Shown piece after piece: positions 1 through 7,369 of a DNA stretch of 63,855 nt. Each line of letters opens with the position of its first letter. The stretch's first letter is position 1. The notes beneath the pieces were generated by a model. The model had not been told where the DNA came from. It saw only the letters and a list, made by a program, of their open reading frames with translations, and did no database searches. Source of the stretch: a virus; IMG/VR virus record IMGVR_UViG_3300044638_005305, positions 1 to 63,855 of that record; one strand, 5' to 3'. Made by a program: the position numbers and the translations under genes.

Positions 1-81
1 TATAGATTTAGACATACAGTCTTTAGGCAAATATTTCTTAATGCTTTCATAAAGCATTTCCGATGCTGTTCTATTTTCCAT
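1..81 (-). CDS. Partial small phage protein, left-edge copy
   Basis: This is the first 27 codons of a gene cut by the window start. It begins with MENRTASEM at 81 and is identical over its visible length to the N-terminus of the complete gene at 62841-63062, because the two window ends are the same locus. The start codon lies inside the last codons of the upstream annealing-protein gene, an 11-base overlap that suggests translational coupling. Function unknown; no motif recognised. Confidence 0.7.
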   Translation of the reverse strand, partial: MENRTASEMLYESIKKYLPKDCMSKSI

Positions 82-619
82 TTAGTTCGATTTTACGTTT
101 AGTGAATAATGCCTTTGATTTGCTTTGCTCAACTGGAATTAAAGAATCGTAAAGCAGTCCTAATTCGTCAAGGTTATTGCATTTAGATAGCTTCTTTTGA
201 ATCTCAATTAAAACGATGTCATTTGCTGGCATAGATGCTTTATTGCCATCATCATCATCCGCTCCAACATTTAAGAATGATTGCATTCCGTAACGTCTTG
301 CATAAGTAATTCCGCTACCTTGCGACTGCGCATCATTTACCTTTGAATAAATTATTTCAGTTTCGCACGATAGCCATTCGCCACTCTCATGAATTAAAAT
401 GGTTTCTACATAGTTTCTGCCATCTATTGAAATAGTAGGCTGCAATAGTGTAATCTGATTAGCTAATAATGCTGGCATACACGCTTCTCTAATTGCGTTT
501 AAGTCTGCATATTTCGATTTAAAGAATGGATTTGCAGCGTCCTTTGTTGCCGTTCCCATTTCAGATTGAGCCTTTAGTAAGGCGGTTGAAATTTTGGTAA
601 TTGTTTGACTTGTTTTCAT
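71..619 (-). CDS. ERF-family single-strand annealing protein
   Basis: A 182-residue protein starting at MKTSQTITK. The family anneals complementary single-stranded DNA during phage recombination and partners a 5'-3' exonuclease, here probably the YqaJ-type protein at 61376-62116. The ERF signature is visible as FKSKYADLNAI in the N-terminal half and GSGITYARRYG followed by the acidic GADDDDGNK. The last ~40 residues (KLSKCNNLDELG... to the end) match the tail of the unrelated annealing protein at 63052-63624. The open frame extends 30 codons further upstream from a TTG, but that part overlaps the promoter and leader, so the ATG after a run of A/C-rich 'aaataaaccaa' was chosen. Family call firm; exact partner inferred. 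Confidence 0.9.
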   Translation of the reverse strand: MKTSQTITKISTALLKAQSEMGTATKDAANPFFKSKYADLNAIREACMPALLANQITLLQPTISIDGRNYVETILIHESGEWLSCETEIIYSKVNDAQSQGSGITYARRYGMQSFLNVGADDDDGNKASMPANDIVLIEIQKKLSKCNNLDELGLLYDSLIPVEQSKSKALFTKRKIELNGK

Positions 620-706
620 TTGGTTTATTTGATTAATGCTGCAATCAAGATTACAGCGGTGAATAATAAAAAGTAAATAGCTAATTGAGCAATCCAACCC
701 AGCGAG

Positions 707-714
707 CAAAAGTA
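707..714 (-). promoter_or_regulatory. Bacteroidota-type -7 box for the annealing-protein gene
   Basis: TACTTTTG on the minus strand fits TAnnTTTG. It leaves a leader of about 80 bases before the ATG at 619. The leader contains an imperfect hairpin (GCTG.AATC-tt-GATT.CAGC) and is almost identical in the right-end copy, where the same box occurs. No clear TTTG at -33, so strength is uncertain. Confidence 0.5.
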
Positions 715-725
715 GTTTAGGAATC

Positions 726-992
726 TCATACTCCTAGTCTGAATGTTGAAGATGTGTTATCCTCTCTGTAATATTCCGTATTGGAATTAAGAATATCAAT
801 ATCTTCTTTGAACTCTTTTGCTAAATGCTTTTCAGCTATAAGGATTCTCCAACCCTCTTTTACTTCTATGAGTTCATCATCAATACCGCTTTCGAGCCAA
901 AGCCCTGAAATATCAACTCCATTTTTGCCAACTTCAAAGTCAGCCATGAATGCGAAGCCATCCATTTTAAAGAAATAGTCTGTTTTAATCAT
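726..992 (-). CDS. Small phage protein, unknown function
   Basis: An 88-residue acidic protein (MIKTDYFFKMDGFAFMADFEVG...), with no recognised domain. An upstream in-frame TTG at 1013 exists, but the ATG at 992 is preceded by the A/C-rich 'cctaaaaca' typical of starts in this genome. The C-terminal part recurs, with several substitutions, at 63731-63855, which is the other haplotype of the same gene. Confidence 0.7.
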   Translation of the reverse strand: MIKTDYFFKMDGFAFMADFEVGKNGVDISGLWLESGIDDELIEVKEGWRILIAEKHLAKEFKEDIDILNSNTEYYREDNTSSTFRLGV

Positions 993-1047
993 TGTTTTAG
1001 GTTTAGGATTCAAAAATACATTCTTTTTTGATAATTAAAAATAAATA

Positions 1048-1284
1048 TCAAATCTTTTTTTCAGTTAGTACTTCATGCTCCTGAATGTCGATGTAGTGCA
1101 TGATAATATTAAGGTTGGTCGCTTGTGTTAATTGTTGGTCATTGTTATCCAACCATCTTTGCAGAGTTCCCTCGCTGCACTCATTAGCGACCATTAGTTT
1201 GAGTTTTACGCTTCTATTCTTTCTGATTAGTGCGATTGTCTTTGCGCTCAATTCGAGCGGTTTTTCTGGTGTCTTTTTTTTCAT
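1048..1284 (-). CDS. Small putative HTH DNA-binding protein
   Basis: 78 residues. The N-terminus is lysine-rich (MKKKTPEKP) and the centre (LKLMVANECSEGTLQRWLDNN) has the shape of a helix-turn-helix with a recognition helix around TLQRWL. Such proteins often act as early regulators next to recombination genes. This is inference from helix pattern only. The gene follows the 65-aa gene at 1287-1484 by two bases, so it belongs to the operon driven from the 1917-1947 promoter. Confidence 0.6.
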   Translation of the reverse strand: MKKKTPEKPLELSAKTIALIRKNRSVKLKLMVANECSEGTLQRWLDNNDQQLTQATNLNIIMHYIDIQEHEVLTEKKI

Positions 1285-1286
1285 TG

Positions 1287-1484
1287 TTATTTGTTTATTT
1301 TATGTATTCCTAGTAAGTTATTTAAAGCCCTTTGCTTCTTAGTAAATAAATAATGTGTAGTTACTACCCAAACATCCACATCATTTTTCCCATTTATTCT
1401 ACCATTATGTGTAAAAATTACATCAAACTCTTGCTTAATATAAGCAGAAATATCTTTAGCGGCAATTAGATAAGCCCCTTCCAT
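1287..1484 (-). CDS. Small phage protein, unknown function
   Basis: 65 residues (MEGAYLIAAKDISAYIKQEFDV...). No family recognised. It begins immediately after the stop of the 1486-1683 gene and is followed within two bases by the HTH-like gene, so it is a middle gene of a four-gene early operon. Confidence 0.6.
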   Translation of the reverse strand: MEGAYLIAAKDISAYIKQEFDVIFTHNGRINGKNDVDVWVVTTHYLFTKKQRALNNLLGIHKINK

Positions 1485-1485
1485 G

Positions 1486-1683
1486 TCAGCTTAATTGATG
1501 GTGAAAGTGTTCTATCTCGTTAATAGGCTCAATAGATAGCGTTTCTATGCCGTACAAATAAGCCATTTCGCTAAAGGTATCAATTAGTTCTTTTCCTTTA
1601 AGATAGGCTGCAACTATTACTTTAGAGCCTTTTTTTGAAGTCCTTACTATTTTAGCAAGTCCAGTTATTTCTCTTTTTTTCAT
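1486..1683 (-). CDS. Small phage protein, unknown function
   Basis: 65 residues starting MKKREITGLAKIV; basic N-terminus, a central KVIVAAYLKG strand-like segment and a C-terminal EHFHHQ. The start was set at 1683 because its ATG overlaps the stop of the upstream membrane-protein gene as ATGA, a coupling motif repeated across this genome. A longer frame from 1719 would lie inside that gene. Function unknown. Confidence 0.6.
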   Translation of the reverse strand: MKKREITGLAKIVRTSKKGSKVIVAAYLKGKELIDTFSEMAYLYGIETLSIEPINEIEHFHHQLS

Positions 1684-1889
1684 TTTGTGCGGTTGTGAGA
1701 GTGAATATAATTTGCCCATGCATTAAATTCTAATTGTTGTGAATTTTCACACGTTTTTGTTCCCATTGGTTCAAGTTCCGATTTTTCACTTTCACGCAAT
1801 TCGATTAGAATTAATTTAGTGAAAAGCGCAAAAAGTGAGCAAAAAAGCATGATTAGAAAGATTCCGAAAATGATGTGATGTGTTGTCAT
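1680..1889 (-). CDS. Small single-span membrane protein
   Basis: 69 residues. After MTTHH there is a hydrophobic segment at about residues 6-30 (IIFGIFLIMLFCSLFALFTKLILI), then a charged cytoplasmic or periplasmic tail rich in Glu/Ser. This predicts a one-span inner-membrane protein. First gene of the operon running to 1048, directly behind the promoter at 1917-1947. Role unknown; superinfection exclusion would be one possibility but there is no specific evidence. Confidence 0.65.
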   Translation of the reverse strand: MTTHHIIFGIFLIMLFCSLFALFTKLILIELRESEKSELEPMGTKTCENSQQLEFNAWANYIHSHNRTK

Positions 1890-1916
1890 TTGGTATTTAT
1901 TTGGTTAATAATAGGA

Positions 1917-1947
1917 CAAAGATATATTTAATTCTGATAATCAAAAA
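1917..1947 (-). promoter_or_regulatory. Promoter for the 1889-1048 operon
   Basis: On the minus strand TTTTTG (1947-1942) is followed after 17 bases by TATCTTTG (1924-1917), matching the Bacteroidota -33 TTTG / -7 TAnnTTTG pattern. The ATG of the membrane-protein gene lies about 28 bases downstream of the box. Confidence 0.65.
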
Positions 1948-1982
1948 TAAATACAATAAAAAGTTATCCACATACATAAAAT

Positions 1983-2006
1983 AAAAAAGGCTGCATCTCT
2001 GCAACC
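1983..2006 (-). terminator. Rho-independent terminator after the MPE operon
   Basis: Reading the minus strand, GGTTGC-AGAGAT-GCAGCC (2006-1989, one G-U pair) is followed by six U residues (1988-1983). It lies 22 bases after the stop of the 2029-2247 gene and separates that operon from the promoter at 1917-1947. Confidence 0.85.
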
Positions 2007-2028
2007 CTTATAAAATAACGAAATTTAG

Positions 2029-2247
2029 TTATTCCCCTAAGTACTCTTCATCGGTTTCGGTCTCGTATATCTCGACTAATTTAAGAGCATCATTCACATT
2101 AGACCACGTTTTTAGATAGGGTATGCCCATTGCTTTAATCTTAGCAATAGCATTTAAGTAAGTATCTGTCATGACTGTTATGTTTATTCTTTCTCCACTA
2201 TCATCTTCAACATAAAATATCCACACATAATTACATTCCGTAGTCAT
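2029..2247 (-). CDS. Small phage protein, unknown function
   Basis: 72 residues starting MTTECNYVWIFYVEDDSGERINITV. The pattern of alternating hydrophobic strands followed by a helix (TYLNAIAKIKAMG) suggests a small alpha/beta fold. The ATG at 2247 overlaps the 3' end of the phosphoesterase gene by 17 bases. A longer frame from 2271 is less likely. It ends in an acidic tail (ETDEEYLGE). Confidence 0.6.
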   Translation of the reverse strand: MTTECNYVWIFYVEDDSGERINITVMTDTYLNAIAKIKAMGIPYLKTWSNVNDALKLVEIYETETDEEYLGE

Positions 2248-3490
2248 AGTCTTTAGGTTTAAGCCATTCAAAATAAAATGTTGTAAGCCCTTTTTCGTTT
2301 TCGTTTAAATTCACGTCCATAATATTAAATCCGCTTCTACCTTTGCTAAAGTTAGTTTGCACCCACTCACTGGCAGGACTTAAAGCCAAATAATTATGAT
2401 AATCGCAGTTATCAATAGTCATATTATCTATTAACTGTAAATGGGTATCACCTTTCTCAAACGTGCAAAAGTATTGCTCTAATGAATGATGTTTAATATA
2501 CTCTTTTATCTTGTCCTTTTGCTTTGCATCTAATATCGGTTTGAAGCCAAATTTAAGGTTTTTGGCATCTTTTCCATGTGAAAGTATAAAACAATGCTTA
2601 CCTATGATATAGTGCCCTATAAAACGCTGATAAATGTGATACTCTATTTTTCCGTACTTAGCTTTTAAAATCTCTTTGGCTGAATAATTTATGATATAAT
2701 CAAAATCATTCGAGTGATTTGAATTGGTAATCGAATGAACTACTATTTTTGTTTTGAAAACTTGCAAAGCGTTAAACAATTCAACAAAAAAACTTACACC
2801 AACTTTGAACGCTTTTTTATTATCCATGTTTTGAGGCAGGTTGTGTCCTTTGCGCACTGTTTGACCGTCCCATCCATCCATAAAATCCCCCAAATTAATT
2901 AAGTGAATTTCTTTATACTGTTTACATTTTGTGAACTGTGATACTTTTTTCAATATCACGTCTACCCTATTGCCTAAAACCTTTTCATTCCACACTTCTC
3001 CATATAATCCGTTCCCATCTTCGTTAGTTTCCATGCCCACGTGAACGTCTGTTATAATAACTCTCAACAAGTTGTCAGACTTTACAGTTGGTAGTTTACT
3101 GTAAACCTTATTAATTTTGCTAAAGTCTAATTCCTTTAAACAGTCTTTAATTTCTTCAATTGTTATTTCTCGATTCTTTTCAGGCTCGGCAATTACCCAC
3201 TGTTGTTGTGTGTTTAGGTTTGTTGAAATCCGCTTAATTGCGAAGTTATCAGGAAAAGGTACAATATCAGATACTAACTTTTGCACCTCCGATGCAACCG
3301 CTCCGTTTTTGTCTAAAGTTCTTTTTGTGGTTTCAAATCGCTTTTTATTCCTTAGCAAAACGCTTTTAACGGATTCGGGAGTTATTGTATCACCATCCCT
3401 AAATGCCAACTCGGCAACCCTGCGACCATACTCCATTAAAGATTCAGATTCTAATTTCGGGTACTTAACAATGTAGTCACGAATTAGCAT
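2231..3490 (-). CDS. Calcineurin-like metallophosphoesterase
   Basis: 419 residues. The two-metal phosphoesterase motifs appear in order: TDVHVG (Asp148, His150), LGDFMDG (Asp202, Asp205), NSNHSND (Asn258, His259), LSHGKD (His305) and a late KGDTHLQ. The first 100 residues look helical and could be a DNA-binding or adaptor region. Phages use such enzymes as nucleases or 2',3'-phosphatases; which one applies cannot be told from sequence. It sits downstream of its own TACCTTTG box and upstream of a small gene and terminator. Start at ATG 3490 is the first in frame after the promoter. Confidence 0.85.
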   Translation of the reverse strand: MLIRDYIVKYPKLESESLMEYGRRVAELAFRDGDTITPESVKSVLLRNKKRFETTKRTLDKNGAVASEVQKLVSDIVPFPDNFAIKRISTNLNTQQQWVIAEPEKNREITIEEIKDCLKELDFSKINKVYSKLPTVKSDNLLRVIITDVHVGMETNEDGNGLYGEVWNEKVLGNRVDVILKKVSQFTKCKQYKEIHLINLGDFMDGWDGQTVRKGHNLPQNMDNKKAFKVGVSFFVELFNALQVFKTKIVVHSITNSNHSNDFDYIINYSAKEILKAKYGKIEYHIYQRFIGHYIIGKHCFILSHGKDAKNLKFGFKPILDAKQKDKIKEYIKHHSLEQYFCTFEKGDTHLQLIDNMTIDNCDYHNYLALSPASEWVQTNFSKGRSGFNIMDVNLNENEKGLTTFYFEWLKPKDYDYGM

Positions 3491-3511
3491 ATTTTAGTTT
3501 TTGGTTAAGCG

Positions 3512-3519
3512 CAAAGGTA
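3512..3519 (-). promoter_or_regulatory. -7 box for the phosphoesterase gene
   Basis: TACCTTTG on the minus strand exactly fits TAnnTTTG, about 20 bases before the ATG at 3490. It lies between the end of the 3523-4170 gene and the phosphoesterase start. The -33 element is not evident. Confidence 0.55.
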
Positions 3520-3522
3520 GAA

Positions 3523-4170
3523 TTATTTTCTTAATCGTATCTTTTCGGAAAATCTTATTCCAATCTCAGGCTGTAAAAATGAATTTAAACCGCCATTTAA
3601 GCCTATTAAATGCCTATCTGATATGATAGCATCAAAAGCAACGCCACCGCGATAATTACCTATTGTTTGCGCTTGTAAAGCAATTCCTGCATATAGCCCT
3701 GCATAAACTTTAACTAATGACTGTTTCTTTTCGATTGTATTTGTTCGTTCAACTATTTTAATTACATCAGGTTTCAAGTTCTGAAATTCAACTGCGACAT
3801 CAATTAATTCATTTGCCGTTACAGTTGCCGACATTCTTGCTCTAAAACTGTCAGGATAATGAGTAAGTGTTTCATAGTAATTAGTGTCAATACATTTGTT
3901 TACAGTAAACAAGTTAGTGTCAATATAAGCAGAATCTAAACCGCTTATTTGTGCATTATTTGCAGATTTAGTTTTTACTTTGGTAGGTTTTCCGCTTATT
4001 AGTGTTATAACCATCGTGTCCTTTAGCACTATTGAATCCCTTATTGATACAGTTTGAGAAAGTATTTCAGGGCATTTGTTGTACGTATAACCTCCGTAAA
4101 ATCCTATGCCCAAACCTAAAATAAATAGTAAACCAAAAATAATTAGCAGGTCGTAATTAAGTCTTTTCAT
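3523..4170 (-). CDS. Membrane-anchored protein, possible spanin-like lysis protein
   Basis: 215 residues. One N-terminal membrane span at about 8-27 (LLIIFGLLFILGLGIGFYGGY), a polar central region and a C-terminal third rich in Gly/aromatic beta strands (VYAGLYAGIALQAQ... LNGGLNSFLQPEIGIRFS) that resembles outer-membrane barrel strands. Its gene starts inside the end of the M15 endolysin gene (14-base overlap). Position and an inner-membrane anchor with an envelope-spanning body suggest a role in outer-membrane disruption; this is inference, with no spanin family match claimed. Confidence 0.6.
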   Translation of the reverse strand: MKRLNYDLLIIFGLLFILGLGIGFYGGYTYNKCPEILSQTVSIRDSIVLKDTMVITLISGKPTKVKTKSANNAQISGLDSAYIDTNLFTVNKCIDTNYYETLTHYPDSFRARMSATVTANELIDVAVEFQNLKPDVIKIVERTNTIEKKQSLVKVYAGLYAGIALQAQTIGNYRGGVAFDAIISDRHLIGLNGGLNSFLQPEIGIRFSEKIRLRK

Positions 4171-4660
4171 GTTTTTGTTTTAATTCGCTTGCAAAATAAT
4201 CAATATATCGAACTTGACCGTTTTTTAATTTTACCGCAACTAAAACTTCATTCTTTAAATTCTTTTCATCATATCCAATGTGTAGCCAACGTGGGTTGTT
4301 ATCATCACCAAATTCCCAAATTAACTTACTCCATTGTAAACCTGATTTGAGTAACCATTTAAAAACTTCGCCACTAATATTTACACCATCCTTAATAAAA
4401 GTTTCATCAAATGCTTTGCCTTGCAAATGTTCGCTCTTTTTAGCCCCTTTAACAGCGTTGTTTAACCTTTCGCATCTATAAGCCACTGTCGGACTGAATG
4501 AGCCAAATTTTGCCCTTATTGGTTCTGCTAAGTGTTGCGCTAATTTGCGAAGATTATCAACTATTTCTTTGGTCGGTTGGTATTGTTCAGCAAATCCGTT
4601 TTTCATTGCCGTTTCAGAAGTCGTAAATTCTGATAAAGAAAAGTTTGTAGTTAATTTCAT
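4157..4660 (-). CDS. M15-family peptidase endolysin
   Basis: 167 residues. The zinc-peptidase M15 signature SEHLQGKAFD gives His78 and Asp85, and WLHIGY gives the third ligand His127; Glu116 in IWEFGD is a candidate catalytic residue. Family members cut D-Ala-containing peptide bonds in peptidoglycan. No signal peptide is visible, so export would depend on the adjacent holin-like proteins. Length fits a single-domain phage endolysin. Neighbours on both sides are membrane proteins, making a lysis cassette. Confidence 0.88.
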   Translation of the reverse strand: MKLTTNFSLSEFTTSETAMKNGFAEQYQPTKEIVDNLRKLAQHLAEPIRAKFGSFSPTVAYRCERLNNAVKGAKKSEHLQGKAFDETFIKDGVNISGEVFKWLLKSGLQWSKLIWEFGDDNNPRWLHIGYDEKNLKNEVLVAVKLKNGQVRYIDYFASELKQKHEKT

Positions 4661-4693
4661 TTTCTTATATTTGTGCTTTCATTTGGTTTTGGT

Positions 4694-5002
4694 TTAGGAA
4701 AGGGAGTCTTCGGAGTCCCTTTTCTTTTTCCTATCAGAAAAGCTATTTACGCATAAGTACTGCTTAAAGTTACAATTTACGGACTTTTTTTTTGAATCTT
4801 GTGAAATAAAACTCATTCTTTCATAAATAATCGCTACATCTTTTTCAATATCGGATAATCTTTCTTCATGCTTTTCAATAATAGCACTTATTCTTTCGCT
4901 ATTTTTGATAGACATTTGATACAACGCTCCAGTAATGCCAATTATAATTGTAAGCATAACACCAAATACCGCTGCAAATATTTTATTCCAATCAATTTTC
5001 AT
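4694..5002 (-). CDS. Small membrane protein with coiled coil, lysis cassette
   Basis: 102 residues. A membrane segment at about 9-29 (FAAVFGVMLTIIIGITGALYQ) is followed by a heptad-rich stretch (ISAIIEKHEERLSDIEKDVAIIYERM), then a basic tail. N-in single span plus coiled coil is compatible with a holin, an inner-membrane spanin or a membrane fusion accessory. It overlaps the end of the holin-like gene by 11 bases and precedes the endolysin. Confidence 0.65.
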   Translation of the reverse strand: MKIDWNKIFAAVFGVMLTIIIGITGALYQMSIKNSERISAIIEKHEERLSDIEKDVAIIYERMSFISQDSKKKSVNCNFKQYLCVNSFSDRKKKRDSEDSLS

Positions 5003-5255
5003 CTTTTGATTCGTTTTTTTCTTTTCTTAATAAAAATGAATTGTACGCTCCATAGCCATACAATGTCGAACTCAATAAAACAATAGAACCAGTATCAAAC
5101 CCATCAACACACGCCACACAACATAGTCGTAAAGTCGCATAGGCAACTATAATTAATGTCGCACTTGTAAATGAAACAAAGCGTTCTATTTTCTTTGAAC
5201 TTAAATAACTTTTCTGTGCCGAAAAAGTTGCATATAAATCACTCCACAATCTCAT
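4992..5255 (-). CDS. Holin-like membrane protein
   Basis: 87 residues, two hydrophobic segments at about 27-46 (FVSFTSATLIIVAYATLRLCC) and 53-70 (TGSIVLLSSTLYGYGAYNS), and a highly charged C-terminus (LLRKEKNESKDEN). This topology and position immediately upstream of the endolysin suit a class II holin. The first 25 bases (encoding MRLWSDLY) are a perfect duplicate of the start of the small gene at 5252-5404. Assignment is by topology, not family match. Confidence 0.7.
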   Translation of the reverse strand: MRLWSDLYATFSAQKSYLSSKKIERFVSFTSATLIIVAYATLRLCCVACVDGFDTGSIVLLSSTLYGYGAYNSFLLRKEKNESKDEN

Positions 5256-5404
5256 TTTTCTTTATTTTTTCCGATAGTCATTCCGATGGTTTCTACTTTC
5301 GCATCTTCTACGTACCATTTGTTTATAGAATTATTTAATCTAAATTTATTAGTGTTTTTTCCGATGGTTATTAAGGCCTCATATAAATCACTCCACAATC
5401 TCAT
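5231..5404. repeat. 25-bp direct repeat covering two start regions
   Basis: 5231-5255 and 5380-5404 are identical over 25 bases. On the minus strand each begins at ATG and encodes MRLWSDLY, so two consecutive genes share the same first eight codons. Shorter repeats of 'ccgatgg' and 'tttttccgat' lie between them, consistent with a past local duplication. Confidence 0.85.
5252..5404 (-). CDS. 50-aa gene sharing its start with the holin
   Basis: A 50-codon frame beginning MRLWSDLYEALITIG and ending IGKNKEK. Its ATG is inside the 3' end of the 5388-5570 gene and its TGA overlaps the ATG of the holin-like gene as ATGA, the coupling found at many junctions here. That tight fit at both ends, and otherwise unexplained space, supports coding. 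The first eight residues equal those of the holin. Function unknown; it may have arisen when the holin start region was duplicated. Confidence 0.6.
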   Translation of the reverse strand: MRLWSDLYEALITIGKNTNKFRLNNSINKWYVEDAKVETIGMTIGKNKEK

Positions 5405-5570
5405 CTTCTATCGGTTGGTTTTTAATTAACTCATCATAAAATGCTTTTCTTTCTTGTTCGCTTTCAAAGAAATAGTATTTTTCGCCATCGAAATGACTGC
5501 CAAACTTTGTGTCGGCAATCTCTTTTGGGGAAAATCCGTTGTCTTTAAATATCGCTTCAATTATTATCAT
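5388..5570 (-). CDS. Small protein next to tail fibre
   Basis: 60 residues starting MIIIEAIFKDNGFSP; aromatic DGEKYYFFES in the middle and acidic end (EDEIVE). The start at 5570 overlaps the stop of the tail-fibre gene as ATGA. Function unknown; its position directly after the fibre gene would suit an assembly chaperone, but nothing in the sequence proves that. Confidence 0.6.
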   Translation of the reverse strand: MIIIEAIFKDNGFSPKEIADTKFGSHFDGEKYYFFESEQERKAFYDELIKNQPIEDEIVE

Positions 5571-7366
5571 CTCTTTCTCAATTGAATTAATGTTCCATCG
5601 CCTGTGCAAGTAACTAATGCTCCTAAGCCACTTGCAAATCGAAAAGTAAAAGTACCTGCATTTGTAGTCTTTAAATATCCATAAACTCTAATAATACTCG
5701 CCCCTGCAAGTCTGCAATGTGCAGGAGATGATACTGCGCCACTTTCAGAAATAAAAGTATCTAATATTGCTGTCCCTCCTGTTGTTCTTCCAACCAAAGC
5801 AATACTTGCTGTTGCTCCTGATGGGCATGATACTGCAAATGTAGCACCTCCTGACCCTGCTGCAACTGATACATAAACTTCACCTACAATCCTATACACA
5901 CTATTTGCTTCGACAGAACAAGTCATACCTGTTATGTCAGACGGAGATGTTGATGATGTTGTAGGATTGCCTGTTGGTGTAATTTCCAACACTCCTAATA
6001 TACCCAATAATTGAGCCTTAGTATAGACATATAAAGTATCAAAATAAGTCTTTAAAAAAGCTTTTACATTAGTCCATGTTATTTTCTTTAATACACTACT
6101 TTCTACTGTTGCAACTAAATCTGTGTCATTTGGAGTAGCCGAAGTCGAACCATTTATTAAAGTTCCTACGTTATTAACCGTAATTGTATCTTGTTTGCCA
6201 TTAAAAGCTGACCAGTCTGCGCTACTCAATGCACCTCTATTTGTAGCACTTGCTGTTGGTAAATTAAATGTGTGTGTTGCTGTTGCTGAACTAATCGCAA
6301 AGTCAGTTCCGCTTGTGCCAACCGCTAAATTTTGCACTTGGTCAGTTAATCCATTTAAAGCCGTTATGCCTGTCGAAAAAGTAGTTATGATTTGAGAAAG
6401 GTGATTATTTTCGGTGTGCAATTTAATTGTTCGACCGCTATTGTTTACATATATCCTAACTGCTAATCTATCCGTTGCTAATAATGCTGTTTGAGGCACC
6501 GCTAAAGCACTTACATATAAATCAATAACTGTACCATTTGTAATACCTTCGGGAGTTGCTGAATTAGATGCAATTAAAGATAATGTCGTTCCGTTCCATT
6601 TGTATAATTCAAGATAAAAAGATGGCGAACCACCTCCACTTGATGCACTAAAATAGGTTTCAAAATTCCAATTTCCTGCTGGTATTTCTAAAAGGTTTGG
6701 AACATTTGCATCCGTTATAAAAGATTGAATATATCCGTTTGTGTTAATAGTAAAGTCAGTTCCCGCACCTAATATTGGAGTCCTATCCATTTCTTTAAAT
6801 GCAACACCGCCAAAAGTACCCTGACTTACCGAACCATTCAAATAAAATGATTGCGAAGCCCCTCCGCCTGTTGATGCTGGGAAATTAGCAAGGCTACCGT
6901 CCCCCCTTACATATTGGCTAATTAATCCTGCACCAGTTACCGCTATATCGCCACTTGAAGTAATAGGACTATTTGCAACCGAAAACGCACTTGGCATTGT
7001 CAATCCTACCGAAGTGACTGTTCCGCTAGGTATCGAAACAGGTATATCCGTAACAGATGTTACTCGCCCTTTTTGGTCAATTGTTATTTGTGGGATATTA
7101 GTAGCATCCCCGTATGTATTTGGAGTAACTGCGGTGTCTGTAATGTCTGCTGTCAATACCCCACTTGTAACATCTAGGTCAATATTTGCACTATCAAGAA
7201 TTGACGTAATAAACAAAGCGCCCGCTCCGCCAACTAGCGTACCACCTGCCGTTGTTCCATCACCTATAAATACTTGTTTTGTGTCTGTTGTGTATAGATA
7301 CTCACCCTCCTCCGGTGTTACCGAAGTCCTATCTGTTTCTAACCCTCTTCTTATTCTTATTGCCAT
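5567..7366 (-). CDS. Tail fibre / receptor-binding protein
   Basis: 599 residues. The N-terminus (MAIRIRRGLETDRTSVTPEEGEYLYTTD...VFIGDGTTAGG) is the short beta motif seen at the start of many phage tropism/fibre proteins (major tropism determinant N-terminal type). The middle is low-complexity Thr/Ser/Gly/Ala-rich beta repeats, including 'ITIDQKGRVTSV', a motif also present in the neighbouring 165-aa protein. The C-terminal ~150 residues look like a compact beta domain suited to receptor binding. Likely forms trimers and determines host range. Confidence 0.8.
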   Translation of the reverse strand: MAIRIRRGLETDRTSVTPEEGEYLYTTDTKQVFIGDGTTAGGTLVGGAGALFITSILDSANIDLDVTSGVLTADITDTAVTPNTYGDATNIPQITIDQKGRVTSVTDIPVSIPSGTVTSVGLTMPSAFSVANSPITSSGDIAVTGAGLISQYVRGDGSLANFPASTGGGASQSFYLNGSVSQGTFGGVAFKEMDRTPILGAGTDFTINTNGYIQSFITDANVPNLLEIPAGNWNFETYFSASSGGGSPSFYLELYKWNGTTLSLIASNSATPEGITNGTVIDLYVSALAVPQTALLATDRLAVRIYVNNSGRTIKLHTENNHLSQIITTFSTGITALNGLTDQVQNLAVGTSGTDFAISSATATHTFNLPTASATNRGALSSADWSAFNGKQDTITVNNVGTLINGSTSATPNDTDLVATVESSVLKKITWTNVKAFLKTYFDTLYVYTKAQLLGILGVLEITPTGNPTTSSTSPSDITGMTCSVEANSVYRIVGEVYVSVAAGSGGATFAVSCPSGATASIALVGRTTGGTAILDTFISESGAVSSPAHCRLAGASIIRVYGYLKTTNAGTFTFRFASGLGALVTCTGDGTLIQLRKR

Positions 7367-7369
7367 ATC

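Noticed and set aside
620-709. N-terminal extension of the annealing protein
   Set aside because: The extra 30 codons begin at a TTG inside the -7 box region and repeat leader sequence that is structured; the ATG at 619 has the normal start context.
1-850. Exact direct terminal repeats
   Set aside because: The two ends align but differ by substitutions, an indel and a wholly different gene body, so they are haplotypes of one locus and not identical terminal repeats.
4699-4723. AAAGGGA/TCCCTTT hairpin as a terminator
   Set aside because: It lies inside the coding end of the 4694-5002 gene, has no U-run in the direction of transcription, and there is no plus-strand gene upstream for it to end.
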